A stretch of 64,000 nucleotides of DNA from Pseudomonas kuykendallii. Its GTDB lineage: Bacteria > Pseudomonadota > Gammaproteobacteria > Pseudomonadales > Pseudomonadaceae. Below, in pieces: positions 8,219-16,942 of the stretch (position 1 is the stretch's first letter; the number at the start of each line of letters is the position of its first letter). The notes under the pieces were generated by a model. It saw nothing but the letters and a program-made list of their open reading frames with translations, was not told where the DNA came from and ran no database searches. Location: the NCBI RefSeq assembly GCF_900106975.1, contig NZ_FNNU01000004.1:496001-560000 (forward strand), written 5' to 3'. The position numbers and the translations under genes are program-made.

Positions 8219-8851
8219 TCAGCCCCGGACGTTGCGCTCCAGCCAGCGGGTCAGCAGCGGCGCCAGATGCTCCAGCGGCTGGTAGCCGTTGGTCAGCAGC
8301 GCCATCTGCCCGTCGTGCTCGGCGAGCAGCGTGGGGAACCCGGCGATGCCGAGGTTCTGCGCCCAGGCGAAGTCTCCGGCGGTCTGCTCGCGGATTTCCA
8401 GCTCGTCGAAGGCCGCGGCGAATTCGATCCGCGGGATGCCCGCACGCTCGGCCAGCTCCACCAGCACCGTCGGCAGGGTGACGTCGCGCCCCTCCTGGTA
8501 GAAGGCGCGCTGGATCAGCTCCAGCAGCGGCCAGACGCTGTCCTCGTCCAGCTCGCGCGCCGCGACCAGCGCGCGGCAGGCCGGCTCGGTGTCGTAGACG
8601 AACCCGTCCGGCAAGCCCTCGTTGAAATTGAACAGTTGCCCGGTGGTGGCGTTCACCGCCTGCCAGTAACCCAGGGTGCGCACCCGCGCCGCCGGCTCCA
8701 TCGCTGCGCGCTCGTGGCGCAGGCCGCCGACCACCAGATGGGTCGGCACGCCGGCGGCCAGCGCCTGTTCGGCCAGCGCATCGACCACCGGGGCGAACCC
8801 CCAGCACCAGGAACACATCGGATCCATCACGTAGATCAGGCGAGCGGCCAT
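8219..8851 (-). CDS. DsbA-family thioredoxin-fold oxidoreductase
   Basis: 210 aa. The start MAARLIYVMDPMCSWCWGF carries the redox motif CSWC at residues 13-16, right after the first beta strand. A helical insertion domain typical of DsbA/FrnE-like proteins follows. GIAGFPTLLAE near residue 170 supplies the conserved cis-Pro loop. There is no signal peptide, so it should act in the cytoplasm, unlike periplasmic DsbA. The ATG at 8851 is used; the longer frame upstream overlaps trhO out of frame. It follows trhO by 29 bases on the same strand and is probably cotranscribed. Partner proteins are unknown. Confidence 0.84.
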   Translation of the reverse strand: MAARLIYVMDPMCSWCWGFAPVVDALAEQALAAGVPTHLVVGGLRHERAAMEPAARVRTLGYWQAVNATTGQLFNFNEGLPDGFVYDTEPACRALVAARELDEDSVWPLLELIQRAFYQEGRDVTLPTVLVELAERAGIPRIEFAAAFDELEIREQTAGDFAWAQNLGIAGFPTLLAEHDGQMALLTNGYQPLEHLAPLLTRWLERNVRG

Positions 8852-8880
8852 CGGTTGCTCCGAATCGGGTCTGTGGAACG

Positions 8881-9813
8881 TCAGTCGGCCTGGCGCGGAT
8901 CGCGGCCCAGCGGGTGCGGCTGGTTGCGCGCCCTGGCCAGTTCGATCTGTTTCTGCCGTTCGCGGGCGCCGGCGCGGGTCTTCTCGCTCAGGCTGTCCCA
9001 GCAATGCGGGCAACTGATGCCGGGCGCGTAGTGTTCGGATTCGCGGTCCGCGACCGAGATCGGCGTGCGGCACGCATGGCACTGGTCGTAGTCGCCCTCG
9101 GAAAGATCGTGGCGCACGGTGACCCGGTTGTCGAAGACGAAACAGTCGCCGCGCCAGCGGGTTTCGCTCTCCGGTACTTCTTCGAGGTATTTGAGGATGC
9201 CGCCCTTGAGGTGATAGACCGTCTCGAAGCCCTCGCCAAGCATGTAGCTTGAGGCCTTCTCGCAGCGGATGCCGCCGGTGCAGAACATCGCCACCTTCTT
9301 GTGCCGCGCCGGGTCGAAGTGCGCCTTGACGTACTCGGGGAAATCGCGGAACGACTTGGTCTGCGGATCGACCGCGCCCTCGAAGCTGCCGATCGCCACT
9401 TCGTAGTCGTTGCGGGTATCGATCACCAGCACCTCGGGGTCGTCGATCAGCGCGTTCCAGTCCTTCGCCTCGACGTAGGTGCCGACACGGGCGTTGGGGT
9501 CCACACCCGGCACGCCGAGGGTAACGATCTCCTTCTTCAGCTTGACCTTGGTGCGGTAGAACGGCTGATCCTCGCAGAAGGACTCCTTGTGGTCCACGTC
9601 GGCTAGGCGCGGGTCGCGGGCGAACCAGGCGAACAGCGCGTCGATGGCGGCGCGCGAGCCAGAGACGGTGCCGTTGATGCCCTCCTCGGCGAGCAGCAGG
9701 GTGCCCTTGATGCCGTTTTCGAGCAGGGTCTGCAGCAGCGGTTCACGCAGCGCGACGTAGTCCGGCAGGGAGACGAACTTGTACAGCGCCGCGACGACGA
9801 TCTTGTCGGTCAT
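8881..9813 (-). CDS. trhO: tRNA uridine-34 hydroxylase TrhO
   Basis: 310 aa, as in the YceA/TrhO family. An N-terminal ferredoxin-like domain ([14 protein letters not shown] at about residue 42) precedes a rhodanese domain ([11 protein letters not shown]). The catalytic loop [11 protein letters not shown] has Cys178. A C-terminal Cys-rich region ([13 protein letters not shown]) probably binds metal. TrhO makes 5-hydroxyuridine at the wobble base of certain tRNAs, an oxygen-dependent route. It is the first gene of a likely two-gene operon with the DsbA-fold protein. Confidence 0.93.
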   Translation of the reverse strand: MTDKIVVAALYKFVSLPDYVALREPLLQTLLENGIKGTLLLAEEGINGTVSGSRAAIDALFAWFARDPRLADVDHKESFCEDQPFYRTKVKLKKEIVTLGVPGVDPNARVGTYVEAKDWNALIDDPEVLVIDTRNDYEVAIGSFEGAVDPQTKSFRDFPEYVKAHFDPARHKKVAMFCTGGIRCEKASSYMLGEGFETVYHLKGGILKYLEEVPESETRWRGDCFVFDNRVTVRHDLSEGDYDQCHACRTPISVADRESEHYAPGISCPHCWDSLSEKTRAGARERQKQIELARARNQPHPLGRDPRQAD

Positions 9814-9953
9814 GGAATTACCTTTCAGTGGTCACCCTCGCAAAGGGCGGACTGAGCGCACGGACGCAAGGCCCGAAGCGCCTGATGAAAACGCCCGGAT
9901 CGGCGTGGTCGCGCAGTCTACGTTTCCGCGTCGCGCTCGTGTAGCCGGCCGGC

Positions 9954-9994
9954 GAAAAAGCCCGGCGGTTTTCGACGGCCTGCGCTCGCGCAGG
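9954..9994 (-). terminator. Possible terminator after the EAL gene
   Basis: Reading the minus strand just past the stop at 9997, CCTGCGC and GCGCAGG form a 7-bp stem with a 2-base loop. GAAAACC and GGGCTTTTTC, ending in a five-T run, follow about 20 bases later. It is plausible as an intrinsic terminator, but stem and T-tract are not contiguous. Confidence 0.4.
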
Positions 9995-9996
9995 CG

Positions 9997-11577
9997 TCAG
10001 GGTTTATCGACCGCAGGCCCGTTGCGCTGGCGGATGAACTCGGCGAGATCGGCCATCGGCATCGGCTTGCCGAACACGTAGCCCTGGGCGAACTGCACGC
10101 CGGCGTCACGCAGGATGTCGCGCTGGCGCTCGGTTTCCACACCCTCGGCGATCATCTGCAGGCCCAGGCTGCGAGCGATCTGGATGATGTGGAAGGCCAT
10201 CTGCGTGCTCGAGGGGTCGTTGCCCAGGTCATCCACGAAGCTCTTGTCGATCTTGAGGAAGTCCAGGTCGTAGGTGGCGAGGTAGGACAGGCTGGAATTG
10301 CCTGTGCCGAAGTCGTCGATGGCCACCCTGAATCCCTGCTGGCGAATCCTCGCCAGGATTCCGCGGGCCTTTTCCGGGGACATCAGGCCGCTCTCGGTGG
10401 CCTCGATGATGATGTTGTGCGAGGCCGCGCCGCATTCGCGGACCAATGCCTGCAGACGCGACTCGGTCTGCGGCGAATGCAGGTCCTCGGCGGAGAAGTT
10501 GATCGCGATGTGGGTCTGCGGGTTGTCGCGCAGCAGCTGCGCGGCATCCCGCGCGACCATCTGCAGGACGCTGGCGGTGATCTTCTGGATCATCCCGCTC
10601 TTTTCCGCGGCGGGAATGAACACCATAGGCGGGACCACTACGCCGTCGCTGCGATGCCAGCGGATGAGCGCTTCGGCGCCCGTGCAGCGGCCATGGCGCA
10701 GGTCGATCACCGGCTGGTAGAGCAGGAAGAATTCGTGGCGCTTGAGCGCCGCCTGCAACTCCGTCTTGAACGACAGCCGATTGCGCGCGATGAGGAACAC
10801 CAGCGCCGCCAGCAGCACGCCGACCAGCAGCCCGATGGGCATCCTGCGCCAGGCGGCGCTCCTGATCAGGCCCTCGACCTGATCGCGCGTCATGGCGGCG
10901 AAAACCTCGTTTTGCCCGTTATGCGACGGGCGCACCACAACGAAGTGCTCGGCGTCGGTGAACTCGGCGGGCTTGCCATCGTAGTGCGCCAGCCACTCGC
11001 GCTTGAACACGCCCCGCGTGCGAAGCATCCGCGGCGGGTGACCGCCGACCTGGCTCAGCGAAAGGGTCGAATTCTGGTCGAGGATGTCGATCACCAACTG
11101 CGGCGCGATGATCGCTGCGTACTCGTCGTGCGCGTTGATGTTGAAGAGCGCGCCGGGCACGCCCGGCAACGCCACCCCGCCCCACGACCAGATGTGGGGC
11201 GGGTTGATCCGGTGCGGCGGGCCCAGCTCCACCGGTGCCTCGAACGTGGCCATGGTGGAACACATCAGGCGGGTGCCGTCCAGGTAGCCGAAGCCGACTA
11301 GGTAGCTGGAGCGGGCGACGACCACCCGCATGCGCGCCAGTTGTTCCTCCGAGCAGGGCAGTAGCGGCGGACCCGAACGAAGCAGGAGCACCGCCATATC
11401 GATTTGCGCGCGCGTGGCATCGGAGCGACGCAGGACGTCGAGGGCCAGACTTTCGAGGTAGGCGTTCGCCTCGTCGTGGCCGTCCTGCTGCGCCAGCCGG
11501 TACGCCACGACGAGAGGCGTGGCGAGAGCGAGAACGCCGACCACCAGCGCAAACGAAAGCAGGGTTTTCTTCCGCAT
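9997..11577 (-). CDS. Cyclic-di-GMP phosphodiesterase with CSS-type sensor and EAL domain
   Basis: 526 aa. A membrane helix at residues about 5-25 is followed by a ~210-residue periplasmic CSS-motif domain (MCSTM at about residue 108), a second helix at about 248-268, and a cytoplasmic EAL domain from about 275. All main EAL catalytic elements are present: AEALIRW, INFSAEDL, IIEATESG, IDDFGTGNSS, LKIDKSF and AEGVETERQ. It should therefore hydrolyse c-di-GMP. In the family the periplasmic cysteines sense disulfide state. Here the motif reads C-S-T rather than C-S-S; a second periplasmic Cys is in LLPCSEEQ. There is no GGDEF domain. It stands alone. Confidence 0.92.
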   Translation of the reverse strand: MRKKTLLSFALVVGVLALATPLVVAYRLAQQDGHDEANAYLESLALDVLRRSDATRAQIDMAVLLLRSGPPLLPCSEEQLARMRVVVARSSYLVGFGYLDGTRLMCSTMATFEAPVELGPPHRINPPHIWSWGGVALPGVPGALFNINAHDEYAAIIAPQLVIDILDQNSTLSLSQVGGHPPRMLRTRGVFKREWLAHYDGKPAEFTDAEHFVVVRPSHNGQNEVFAAMTRDQVEGLIRSAAWRRMPIGLLVGVLLAALVFLIARNRLSFKTELQAALKRHEFFLLYQPVIDLRHGRCTGAEALIRWHRSDGVVVPPMVFIPAAEKSGMIQKITASVLQMVARDAAQLLRDNPQTHIAINFSAEDLHSPQTESRLQALVRECGAASHNIIIEATESGLMSPEKARGILARIRQQGFRVAIDDFGTGNSSLSYLATYDLDFLKIDKSFVDDLGNDPSSTQMAFHIIQIARSLGLQMIAEGVETERQRDILRDAGVQFAQGYVFGKPMPMADLAEFIRQRNGPAVDKP

Positions 11578-11648
11578 CGGCGCACTCGATTGTTCTCAAG
11601 TGACTGGAGTGTAGTCAGCGGAACGACTACCACTGGGGAAGATTGAAG

Positions 11649-11667
11649 GCCCGGATTCGCTCCGGGC
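11649..11667 (-). terminator. Weak hairpin after bolA-like gene
   Basis: GCCCGGA and TCCGGGC form a 7-bp stem with a 5-base loop, six bases past the stop of the BolA-family gene. There is no T-run, so termination is uncertain. Confidence 0.35.
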
Positions 11668-11672
11668 GGGCA

Positions 11673-11978
11673 TCAATGATCGTGCTTGGAACCGCCCAGG
11701 CAGGTGGGCGATTCGGGCGCGGTGCCCTGCGCCGCCCATTCCTCCGGGGTGTAGGTGTGCAGCGCGAGCGCGTGGAACTGACCCATCAGTTCGCCGAGTG
11801 CCGCGTAGACCTTCTGATGCCGGCGCACCGCATTCAGCCCGGCGAACTCCGGGCTGACGATGACCGCCTTGAAGTGCGTATCTTCGCCCCGGCTGTGCAT
11901 GTGGCTCTCATTGACCAGTTCGAGGTGATGGGTGGACAGGCCACCCAGCGCCTCGCGGATGCGCTCCTGCATCATCAT
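11673..11978 (-). CDS. BolA family protein
   Basis: 101 aa. The family core is visible: LELVNESHMHSRGEDTHFKAVIVSPEF, with the conserved histidines, then HQKVYAALGELM. BolA proteins pair with monothiol glutaredoxins in Fe-S cluster handling and influence cell shape and biofilm. Three ATG codons stand in a row (11970-11978). The first makes an ATGA overlap with the DUF2059 gene stop, so the two are translationally coupled. The C-terminal tail (PTCLGGSKHDH) is His-rich and could contribute a metal ligand. Confidence 0.9.
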   Translation of the reverse strand: MMMQERIREALGGLSTHHLELVNESHMHSRGEDTHFKAVIVSPEFAGLNAVRRHQKVYAALGELMGQFHALALHTYTPEEWAAQGTAPESPTCLGGSKHDH

Positions 11979-12499
11979 TTCGCCGGGCTCCCCGATTTAG
12001 CCGGGCTGCCGGCGCCCAGTTCGCTGCTCATGTCCTGCAGGAGCTTGTTGACCTCCGGCACCGCGCTTTCCAGCTTGGCCTGGGTCAGTTGCGCGGACTG
12101 CGCGGTGAGGGTCGGCATCTTCTCGAGCACCTTCTTGCCCAGCGGCGACTGGTAGAAGTCGATCAGGTCCTTGAGTTCCTTCTCGGTGAAATTGCTGGTG
12201 TACAGCGCAACCATGTCCGGCTTGATCTTGTTCCAACCCACGGCCTTGTCCAGCGCGGCGTTGGCCTTGGCCTGGTAGCTCTCCAGCGTGGCCTTCTTCG
12301 ACTCTGGAGCCTTCGCCTCGGCGAAGCGTTGGGCGAACATCTGCTGCACCTGGGAGTAGACCGGCGTGGTCAGTTTGTCGGCATGCGCCAGCTTGAGGAA
12401 TTTTTCCGCCTGGGCGTTGTGGCTGGCCGTATCGGCCATGGCCGGGGCGCTCACGGCGGCGAAGAGTGCGGCGGCACACAGGGTGCGGAATAACGTCAT
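11975..12499 (-). CDS. DUF2059 secreted protein
   Basis: 174 aa. A signal peptide, MTLFRTLCAAALFAAVSA, ends at ...PAMA with cleavage near residue 22. The mature part is helical and has the DUF2059 core (MVALYTSNFTEKELKDLIDF, YQSPLGKKVLEKMPTL). These are periplasmic proteins of unknown function. The open frame continues far upstream to 13525, but the ATG at 12499 (with the signal peptide and AAGGA just upstream) is clearly the start. The stop overlaps the bolA-like start by four bases. The neighbouring fumC is divergent. Confidence 0.88.
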   Translation of the reverse strand: MTLFRTLCAAALFAAVSAPAMADTASHNAQAEKFLKLAHADKLTTPVYSQVQQMFAQRFAEAKAPESKKATLESYQAKANAALDKAVGWNKIKPDMVALYTSNFTEKELKDLIDFYQSPLGKKVLEKMPTLTAQSAQLTQAKLESAVPEVNKLLQDMSSELGAGSPAKSGSPAK

Positions 12500-12718
12500 C
12501 GATTGTTCCTTGCGTAGAGAATTCGGGCTGTTTGACAGCGCGGAACGGCATTCTGCGCCCAAGCCGGTGCCGGCCTCAAGGCGCGCCGGGCCCAGCGAAG
12601 CGGCGCGGAACGCGCGCTCGTTCGTGCACCGCCGCGCGGCGATCCTGTAGGCTCGGGCGGAACCCCGCGCCTCGCCGCGCAGACTAAAACAGCCTGAACG
12701 TACTGGAAGGACGCCGCC

Positions 12719-14107
12719 ATGAGCCGCACCGAAACCGATAGCCTGGGCGCCATCGAGGTCCCCGAAGACGCCTACTGGGGCGCACAGACCCAACGTTCGC
12801 TGATCAACTTCGCGATCGGCGACCAGCGCATGCCCCTGGCCCTGCTGCGCGCGCTGGCCCTGGTGAAGAAAGCCTCGGCGCGGGTCAACGACCGTATCGG
12901 CGAGCTGCCCTCCAACATCGCCCGGCTGATCGAGCAGGCCGCCGACGAAGTGCTCGCCGGCAAGCACGACGACCAGTTCCCGCTGGTGGTCTGGCAGACC
13001 GGCAGCGGCACGCAGAGCAACATGAACGTCAACGAGGTGATCGCCGGTCGCGCCAACGAGATCGCCGGCGGCCAGCGCGGCGGCAAGACACCGGTACACC
13101 CCAACGACCACGTCAACCGCGCGCAAAGCTCCAACGACTGCTTCCCCACGGCCATGCACATCGCCGCCGCGCAGGCGGTGCATGACCAGTTGCTGCCGGC
13201 CATCGCCGAACTCGCCGACGGTCTGGCCGAGCAATCGGCGCGGCACATCAAGCTGGTCAAGACCGGCCGCACGCACATGATGGACGCCACGCCGATCACC
13301 TTCGGCCAGGAGCTGTCCGGCTTCGTCGCCCAGTTGCACTACGCGGAGAAAGCCATCCGCGCGACCCTGCCCGCGGTCTGCGAGCTGGCCCAGGGCGGCA
13401 CCGCGGTGGGCACCGGCCTCAACGCGCCGCATGGCTTCGCCGAAGCCGTCGCCGCGGAACTGGCCGCGCTGTCCGGCCTGCCCTTCGTCACCGCGCCGAA
13501 CAAGTTCGCCGCCCTCGCCGGCCACGAGCCGCTGGTGGCCCTCGGCGGCGCGCTGAAGACCCTCGCCGTGGCGCTGATGAAGATCGCCAACGACCTGCGC
13601 CTGCTCGGTTCAGGCCCACGCGCCGGCTTCGCCGAAGTCAAGCTGCCGGCCAACGAGCCGGGCAGTTCGATCATGCCCGGCAAGGTCAACCCGACCCAGT
13701 GCGAAGCGCTGTCGATGCTCGCCTGCCAGGTCATGGGCAACGACGCCACCATCGCCTTCGCCGCGAGCCAGGGCCATCTGCAGTTGAACGTGTTCAAGCC
13801 GGTGATCATCCACAACCTGCTGCAATCGATCCGCCTGCTCGCCGATGGCTGCCGCAACTTCAACGAACACTGCGTCGCCGGACTGGAACCGGACGCCACG
13901 CAGATGGCCGCGCACCTGGAGCGCGGGCTGATGCTGGTGACCGCGCTGAACCCGCACATCGGCTACGACAAGGCCGCCGAGATCGCCAAGAAGGCCTACG
14001 CCGAAGGCAGCACCCTGCGCGAAGCGGCCCTGGCGCTGGGGCACCTGACCAGCGAGCAGTTCGACCAGTGGGTACGCCCGGAAGACATGCTGGGAAACAC
14101 GCCATGA
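12719..14107 (+). CDS. fumC: Class II fumarate hydratase
   Basis: 462 aa, full length. It converts fumarate to L-malate in the TCA cycle. The N-terminus ([20 protein letters not shown]), the [10 protein letters not shown] loop and the superfamily signature [15 protein letters not shown] (about residues 318-332, with the catalytic Ser) are intact. Class II enzymes are iron-free and stable under oxidative or low-iron conditions. GGAAGGA lies ahead of the ATG. It overlaps the next gene by four bases. Together with the flanking DUF2059 and BolA genes this reproduces a block I recall from P. aeruginosa around fumC2. Confidence 0.95.
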   Translation: MSRTETDSLGAIEVPEDAYWGAQTQRSLINFAIGDQRMPLALLRALALVKKASARVNDRIGELPSNIARLIEQAADEVLAGKHDDQFPLVVWQTGSGTQSNMNVNEVIAGRANEIAGGQRGGKTPVHPNDHVNRAQSSNDCFPTAMHIAAAQAVHDQLLPAIAELADGLAEQSARHIKLVKTGRTHMMDATPITFGQELSGFVAQLHYAEKAIRATLPAVCELAQGGTAVGTGLNAPHGFAEAVAAELAALSGLPFVTAPNKFAALAGHEPLVALGGALKTLAVALMKIANDLRLLGSGPRAGFAEVKLPANEPGSSIMPGKVNPTQCEALSMLACQVMGNDATIAFAASQGHLQLNVFKPVIIHNLLQSIRLLADGCRNFNEHCVAGLEPDATQMAAHLERGLMLVTALNPHIGYDKAAEIAKKAYAEGSTLREAALALGHLTSEQFDQWVRPEDMLGNTP

Positions 14108-14721
14108 GCGATGCGCGCAGCGGCGCGACGCGCCTGGAAGGCGACGGCAAACGCATCCTGATGATCTACGGCACGCCGAAAGGCGCCAGCTTCTGCCACG
14201 CGCTCGGCGAGACCTACGCCAACGCCGCGCGCAGCAAGGGGCACGTGGTGCGCGTCCTGGCGCTGGGCGAGCTGCAGTTCGACCCCATCCTGCATGACGG
14301 CTACGAGCACAGCCAGACGCTTGAGCCCGACCTGCTCGACGCGCAGCGGGAGATCCACTGGGCCGAACACCTGGTGTTCGTCTACCCGGTCTGGTGGGGC
14401 GGCGTGCCGGCGCTGCTCAAGGGCTTTCTCGACCGGGTGTTCCTGCCCGGCTTCGCCTTCAAGTTCCGCGGCCGCTCGCAAGCCTGGGACAAACTACTCA
14501 CCGGCCGCAGCGCCGACCTGCTGGTGACGCTGGACACCCCGAGCTGGTACTTCCGCTGGATCTACGGCGCCCCGGCGCATCGGCAGATGGTGCGCACCGT
14601 GCTGGGCTTCTGCGGAATCAGGACGCGCCGGCTGAGCGAGTTCTCGCCGATCCGCACCTCCAGCGAGGAGCAACGCCAGGCGTGGCTGCGCAAGGCGGAA
14701 AAACTCGGCCTGAGCGTTTAG
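14104..14721 (+). CDS. Flavodoxin-fold NAD(P)H-dependent oxidoreductase
   Basis: 205 aa, related to MdaB/NQO1-type quinone reductases. [20 protein letters not shown] near residue 16 is the flavin phosphate loop. [20 protein letters not shown] (about 97-116) is the typical substrate and flavin-binding stretch. It should bind FMN or FAD and reduce quinones by two electrons; the physiological acceptor is unknown. It starts inside fumC with an ATGA overlap, so it is translationally coupled. The pairing with fumarase suggests a shared oxidative-stress setting, which is inference. Confidence 0.85.
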   Translation: MSDARSGATRLEGDGKRILMIYGTPKGASFCHALGETYANAARSKGHVVRVLALGELQFDPILHDGYEHSQTLEPDLLDAQREIHWAEHLVFVYPVWWGGVPALLKGFLDRVFLPGFAFKFRGRSQAWDKLLTGRSADLLVTLDTPSWYFRWIYGAPAHRQMVRTVLGFCGIRTRRLSEFSPIRTSSEEQRQAWLRKAEKLGLSV

Positions 14722-14892
14722 TCCTCGCAAGGCCCGAGGAGCGATGACGCGGAACCGAACGGCATCCGACGGGTCCATGATCTGCACGACATGATGGCAC
14801 TGCGCCAGAACAGCACACCGTCCGTCTGCCGTGGCCCCGCTGAAAGCCGGACGGTCGGTAGACTCAGCCTCATCGACAGGGAGAACGACAAC

Positions 14893-15105
14893 ATGCTCGG
14901 ACAGCGCAAAGTGGATGCAACCCCCGCCAACCATTTCCGCAGCGAGCGGATCAGCGTGGTCAACGGCCGCTACTTCTTCTCCACCCGCGAAGGCACCCTG
15001 GAAGGCCCCTTCTTCAGCAAACAGGACGCCGAGCGCGAAGTCACCCGCTACCTCGCCCGCCACGAATGCGCGCGCAATATCTCGGAGTACAAGGTGTTGC
15101 GGTGA
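14893..15105 (+). CDS. Small conserved protein, DUF6316-like
   Basis: 70 aa, soluble. The core reads FRSERISVVNGRYFFSTREG, then TLEGPFFSKQDAEREVTRYL, a pattern found in small Pseudomonas proteins of unknown function (assigned by memory to DUF6316). GGGAG lies 9 bases ahead of the ATG at 14893. An upstream ATG at 14791 is in frame, but without a ribosome site and with non-family residues. It probably has its own promoter in the 170-base gap after the oxidoreductase. Confidence 0.7.
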   Translation: MLGQRKVDATPANHFRSERISVVNGRYFFSTREGTLEGPFFSKQDAEREVTRYLARHECARNISEYKVLR

Positions 15106-15296
15106 GGGGCCGAACTAACTATCGGGACACCTCCGCCTTTCTCCACGCCCTCTGTACGCCTGAAGCGTCGCTGTAACGCCACGACGCTGCGAAACCGAAA
15201 AACATTCGCGCGTCGAGCCGCGCTTGGTCCAAAGCGCCGCCGACTTCTGTGACCTGTTTCAGCAAGCGACGCCGGGCTGGCCGGAGGCGGCGCCCG

Positions 15297-16427
15297 TCAC
15301 CTCGATGGAACAGCGCACGCGACGTCGCCTACGTCCGCCGTATCACCGCCCAGAACCTCGAGCAGATACGCCAGAGAGTTGGCCGTCAGCAAGCGCTGTG
15401 CACTGGCCGCCGCCACCTCAGCCCGCGCCATCATCGTCTGTTCGTGCGCCCGCACGGCGGCGTGCCAGTCATGGCTGCACAGCGCATCGGCCAAGTCGGC
15501 GGCGTCGCGCAGGGCCAGGTTGGCGCCCTCGCCCGCTGGCGGCATCAGGTGCGCGGCATCGCCGATCAGGGTGACCGTCGGGCGATGTACCCAGCGATGC
15601 TCCGGCGGCAACCTGTAGATCGGCCAAGGCCGCACCGCATCGCCGGCCTCGGCGATCAGCCGGCGCAGGTCCGGGTGCCAATCGGCGAAGTGCTGCAACA
15701 GGTCGGCACGCGACAGCGACGGCGCCAGTTCGCCCTCGCCCAGCACTTGCGGCAACGAGGCGTACACGCGGACATGGGCATCGGCATTGCGCTGGGCGAA
15801 CAGGGTGTACTGGCCGCGCTTGGCGATCAGCGTGCCGTGCCCGACCAGCGCGGACAGCTGCGGGTGGGCACGGTCGATATCCGCCAGCGAAAGTTCGTAC
15901 AGGCTGATGCCGGCGTGCAACGGACGAACGTCGGTGAGCAGCGCGCGCAGCCGGGACCATGCACCGTCGGCACCGACCACCAGGTCGAAACGCTGGACGT
16001 CGCCATTGCCGAAGCGCAGTTCGACCTCCTCGTCCACGAGTGAAGCCTGCTGCAACGCATGGCCCCAGTGCACGCGGCCTGGTAGTGCCGCCAGCAGCAG
16101 GTCACGCAAATGCCCGCGGTCGATTTCCGGGCGGTCGCCGGCCTGGCCGTCATCCTCCAGCAGCAGCCGGCCTTCGGCGTCGAAAAGCCGCGTGCCCTGG
16201 TCCTCATAGCGCGCCCAACGCTGGAAATCCTCGAACAGACCGGCGCTGCGCAGTGCGGCCTGGCCGGTCTCCGCATGCAGATCGAGCATGCCGCCCTGGG
16301 CGCGCGCATCGGCGGCGGCGTCGGCCTCGAACAACGTGAACGGTCTGCCGGCGCGGTGCAGCCGGCACGCCAGCAACAGGCCGGCCGGACCGGCACCTAC
16401 GACAGCGATACGGGGAAACACCGACAC
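15297..16427 (-). CDS. FAD-dependent aromatic-ring-type monooxygenase (TetX/PHBH-like)
   Basis: 376 aa. An N-terminal Rossmann motif IAVVGAGPAGLLLACRL binds FAD. DLVVGADGAWSRLR (about 150) is the conserved DG motif, and LIGDAAHLMPPAGEGANLAL (about 290-310) is the second FAD motif. These are class A flavoprotein hydroxylases that use NAD(P)H and O2; the closest look is to the TetX-like group, but the substrate is unknown. The GTG at 16427 is chosen because AGGAGG lies exactly 6 bases before it. An ATG at 16451 would sit inside the operator. It is divergent from a MarR gene and very likely repressed by it. Confidence 0.87.
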   Translation of the reverse strand: MSVFPRIAVVGAGPAGLLLACRLHRAGRPFTLFEADAAADARAQGGMLDLHAETGQAALRSAGLFEDFQRWARYEDQGTRLFDAEGRLLLEDDGQAGDRPEIDRGHLRDLLLAALPGRVHWGHALQQASLVDEEVELRFGNGDVQRFDLVVGADGAWSRLRALLTDVRPLHAGISLYELSLADIDRAHPQLSALVGHGTLIAKRGQYTLFAQRNADAHVRVYASLPQVLGEGELAPSLSRADLLQHFADWHPDLRRLIAEAGDAVRPWPIYRLPPEHRWVHRPTVTLIGDAAHLMPPAGEGANLALRDAADLADALCSHDWHAAVRAHEQTMMARAEVAAASAQRLLTANSLAYLLEVLGGDTADVGDVACAVPSR

Positions 16428-16447
16428 GGCCGGCCTCCTGAGCTTCA

Positions 16448-16485
16448 ACATAGGCCCCTATGATCAATATCATAGGGGCCTATGT
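16448..16485. promoter_or_regulatory. MarR operator: perfect 17-bp inverted repeat
   Basis: ACATAGGCCCCTATGAT at 16448-16464 is perfectly mirrored by ATCATAGGGGCCTATGT at 16469-16485, with spacer CAAT. Each arm also contains its own short palindrome, ATAGG-CC-CCTAT. The site may therefore hold two repressor dimers side by side. It lies between the divergent monooxygenase and MarR genes and covers both predicted promoters. Confidence 0.85.
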
Positions 16486-16488
16486 CAA
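16460..16488 (-). promoter_or_regulatory. Predicted sigma-70 promoter of the monooxygenase
   Basis: On the minus strand a consensus -35 TTGACA (16483-16488) is followed after 17 bases by GATCAT (16460-16465) as -10. The whole promoter is buried in the dyad operator. For the MarR gene on the plus strand, TATCAT at 16468-16473 is a candidate -10 with a poor -35 at 16444-16449. Confidence 0.55.
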
Positions 16489-16504
16489 TCAGTCGGAGCC
16501 ACGT

Positions 16505-16942
16505 ATGGAACAAGCCGACCCAAGGAACGTCCCGTCTTTTCTGATCAAGCGAGTGGCCCGCGAGCTGAGCCGGATGGCCGAGACCGAGCTGCGCCCACTG
16601 GGCCTGGGAATGGCCAGCCTGCCGGTGCTGGAGGCCCTGCGCCAGGGCAAGGCCGCGACCCAGGCCGAGCTGGCACGCCTGCTGCGAGTGGAGCAACCGT
16701 CGATGGCGCAGACCCTGGCGCGGCTGGAGCGCGATCAGTTGATCCGGCGCTTTCCCGATCCGCACCATCCGCGTGCGCAGCGCATCGAACTCACCCCGCT
16801 GGCGCTACAGCGCTTACCGCAGGCACGCTCGATCCTCAACGATGGCAACACCCGCATGCTGGCTGGTTTCAGCCCGGATGAAACCCTGCTGCTGACCAGC
16901 TTCCTGCAGCGGCTCAGTGCCAACCTCGATCGCGGGTCATGA
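16505..16942 (+). CDS. MarR-family transcriptional repressor
   Basis: 145 aa, typical MarR length. The winged helix is seen in ATQAELARLLRVEQPSMAQT (recognition helix, about residues 54-73). The wing follows as LERDQLIRRFPDPHHPRAQR with the conserved Asp-Arg-type turn. It dimerises through N- and C-terminal helices. CGGAG precedes the ATG by a few bases. It is divergent from the FAD monooxygenase across a perfect dyad, so autorepression and repression of that enzyme, relieved by an aromatic or drug-like ligand, is the likely scheme (inference). Confidence 0.88.
   Translation: MEQADPRNVPSFLIKRVARELSRMAETELRPLGLGMASLPVLEALRQGKAATQAELARLLRVEQPSMAQTLARLERDQLIRRFPDPHHPRAQRIELTPLALQRLPQARSILNDGNTRMLAGFSPDETLLLTSFLQRLSANLDRGS

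Noticed and set aside
12500-13525. N-terminal extension of the DUF2059 gene into fumC
   Set aside because: A signal peptide and ribosome site place the start at 12499; the extension is antisense to fumC.
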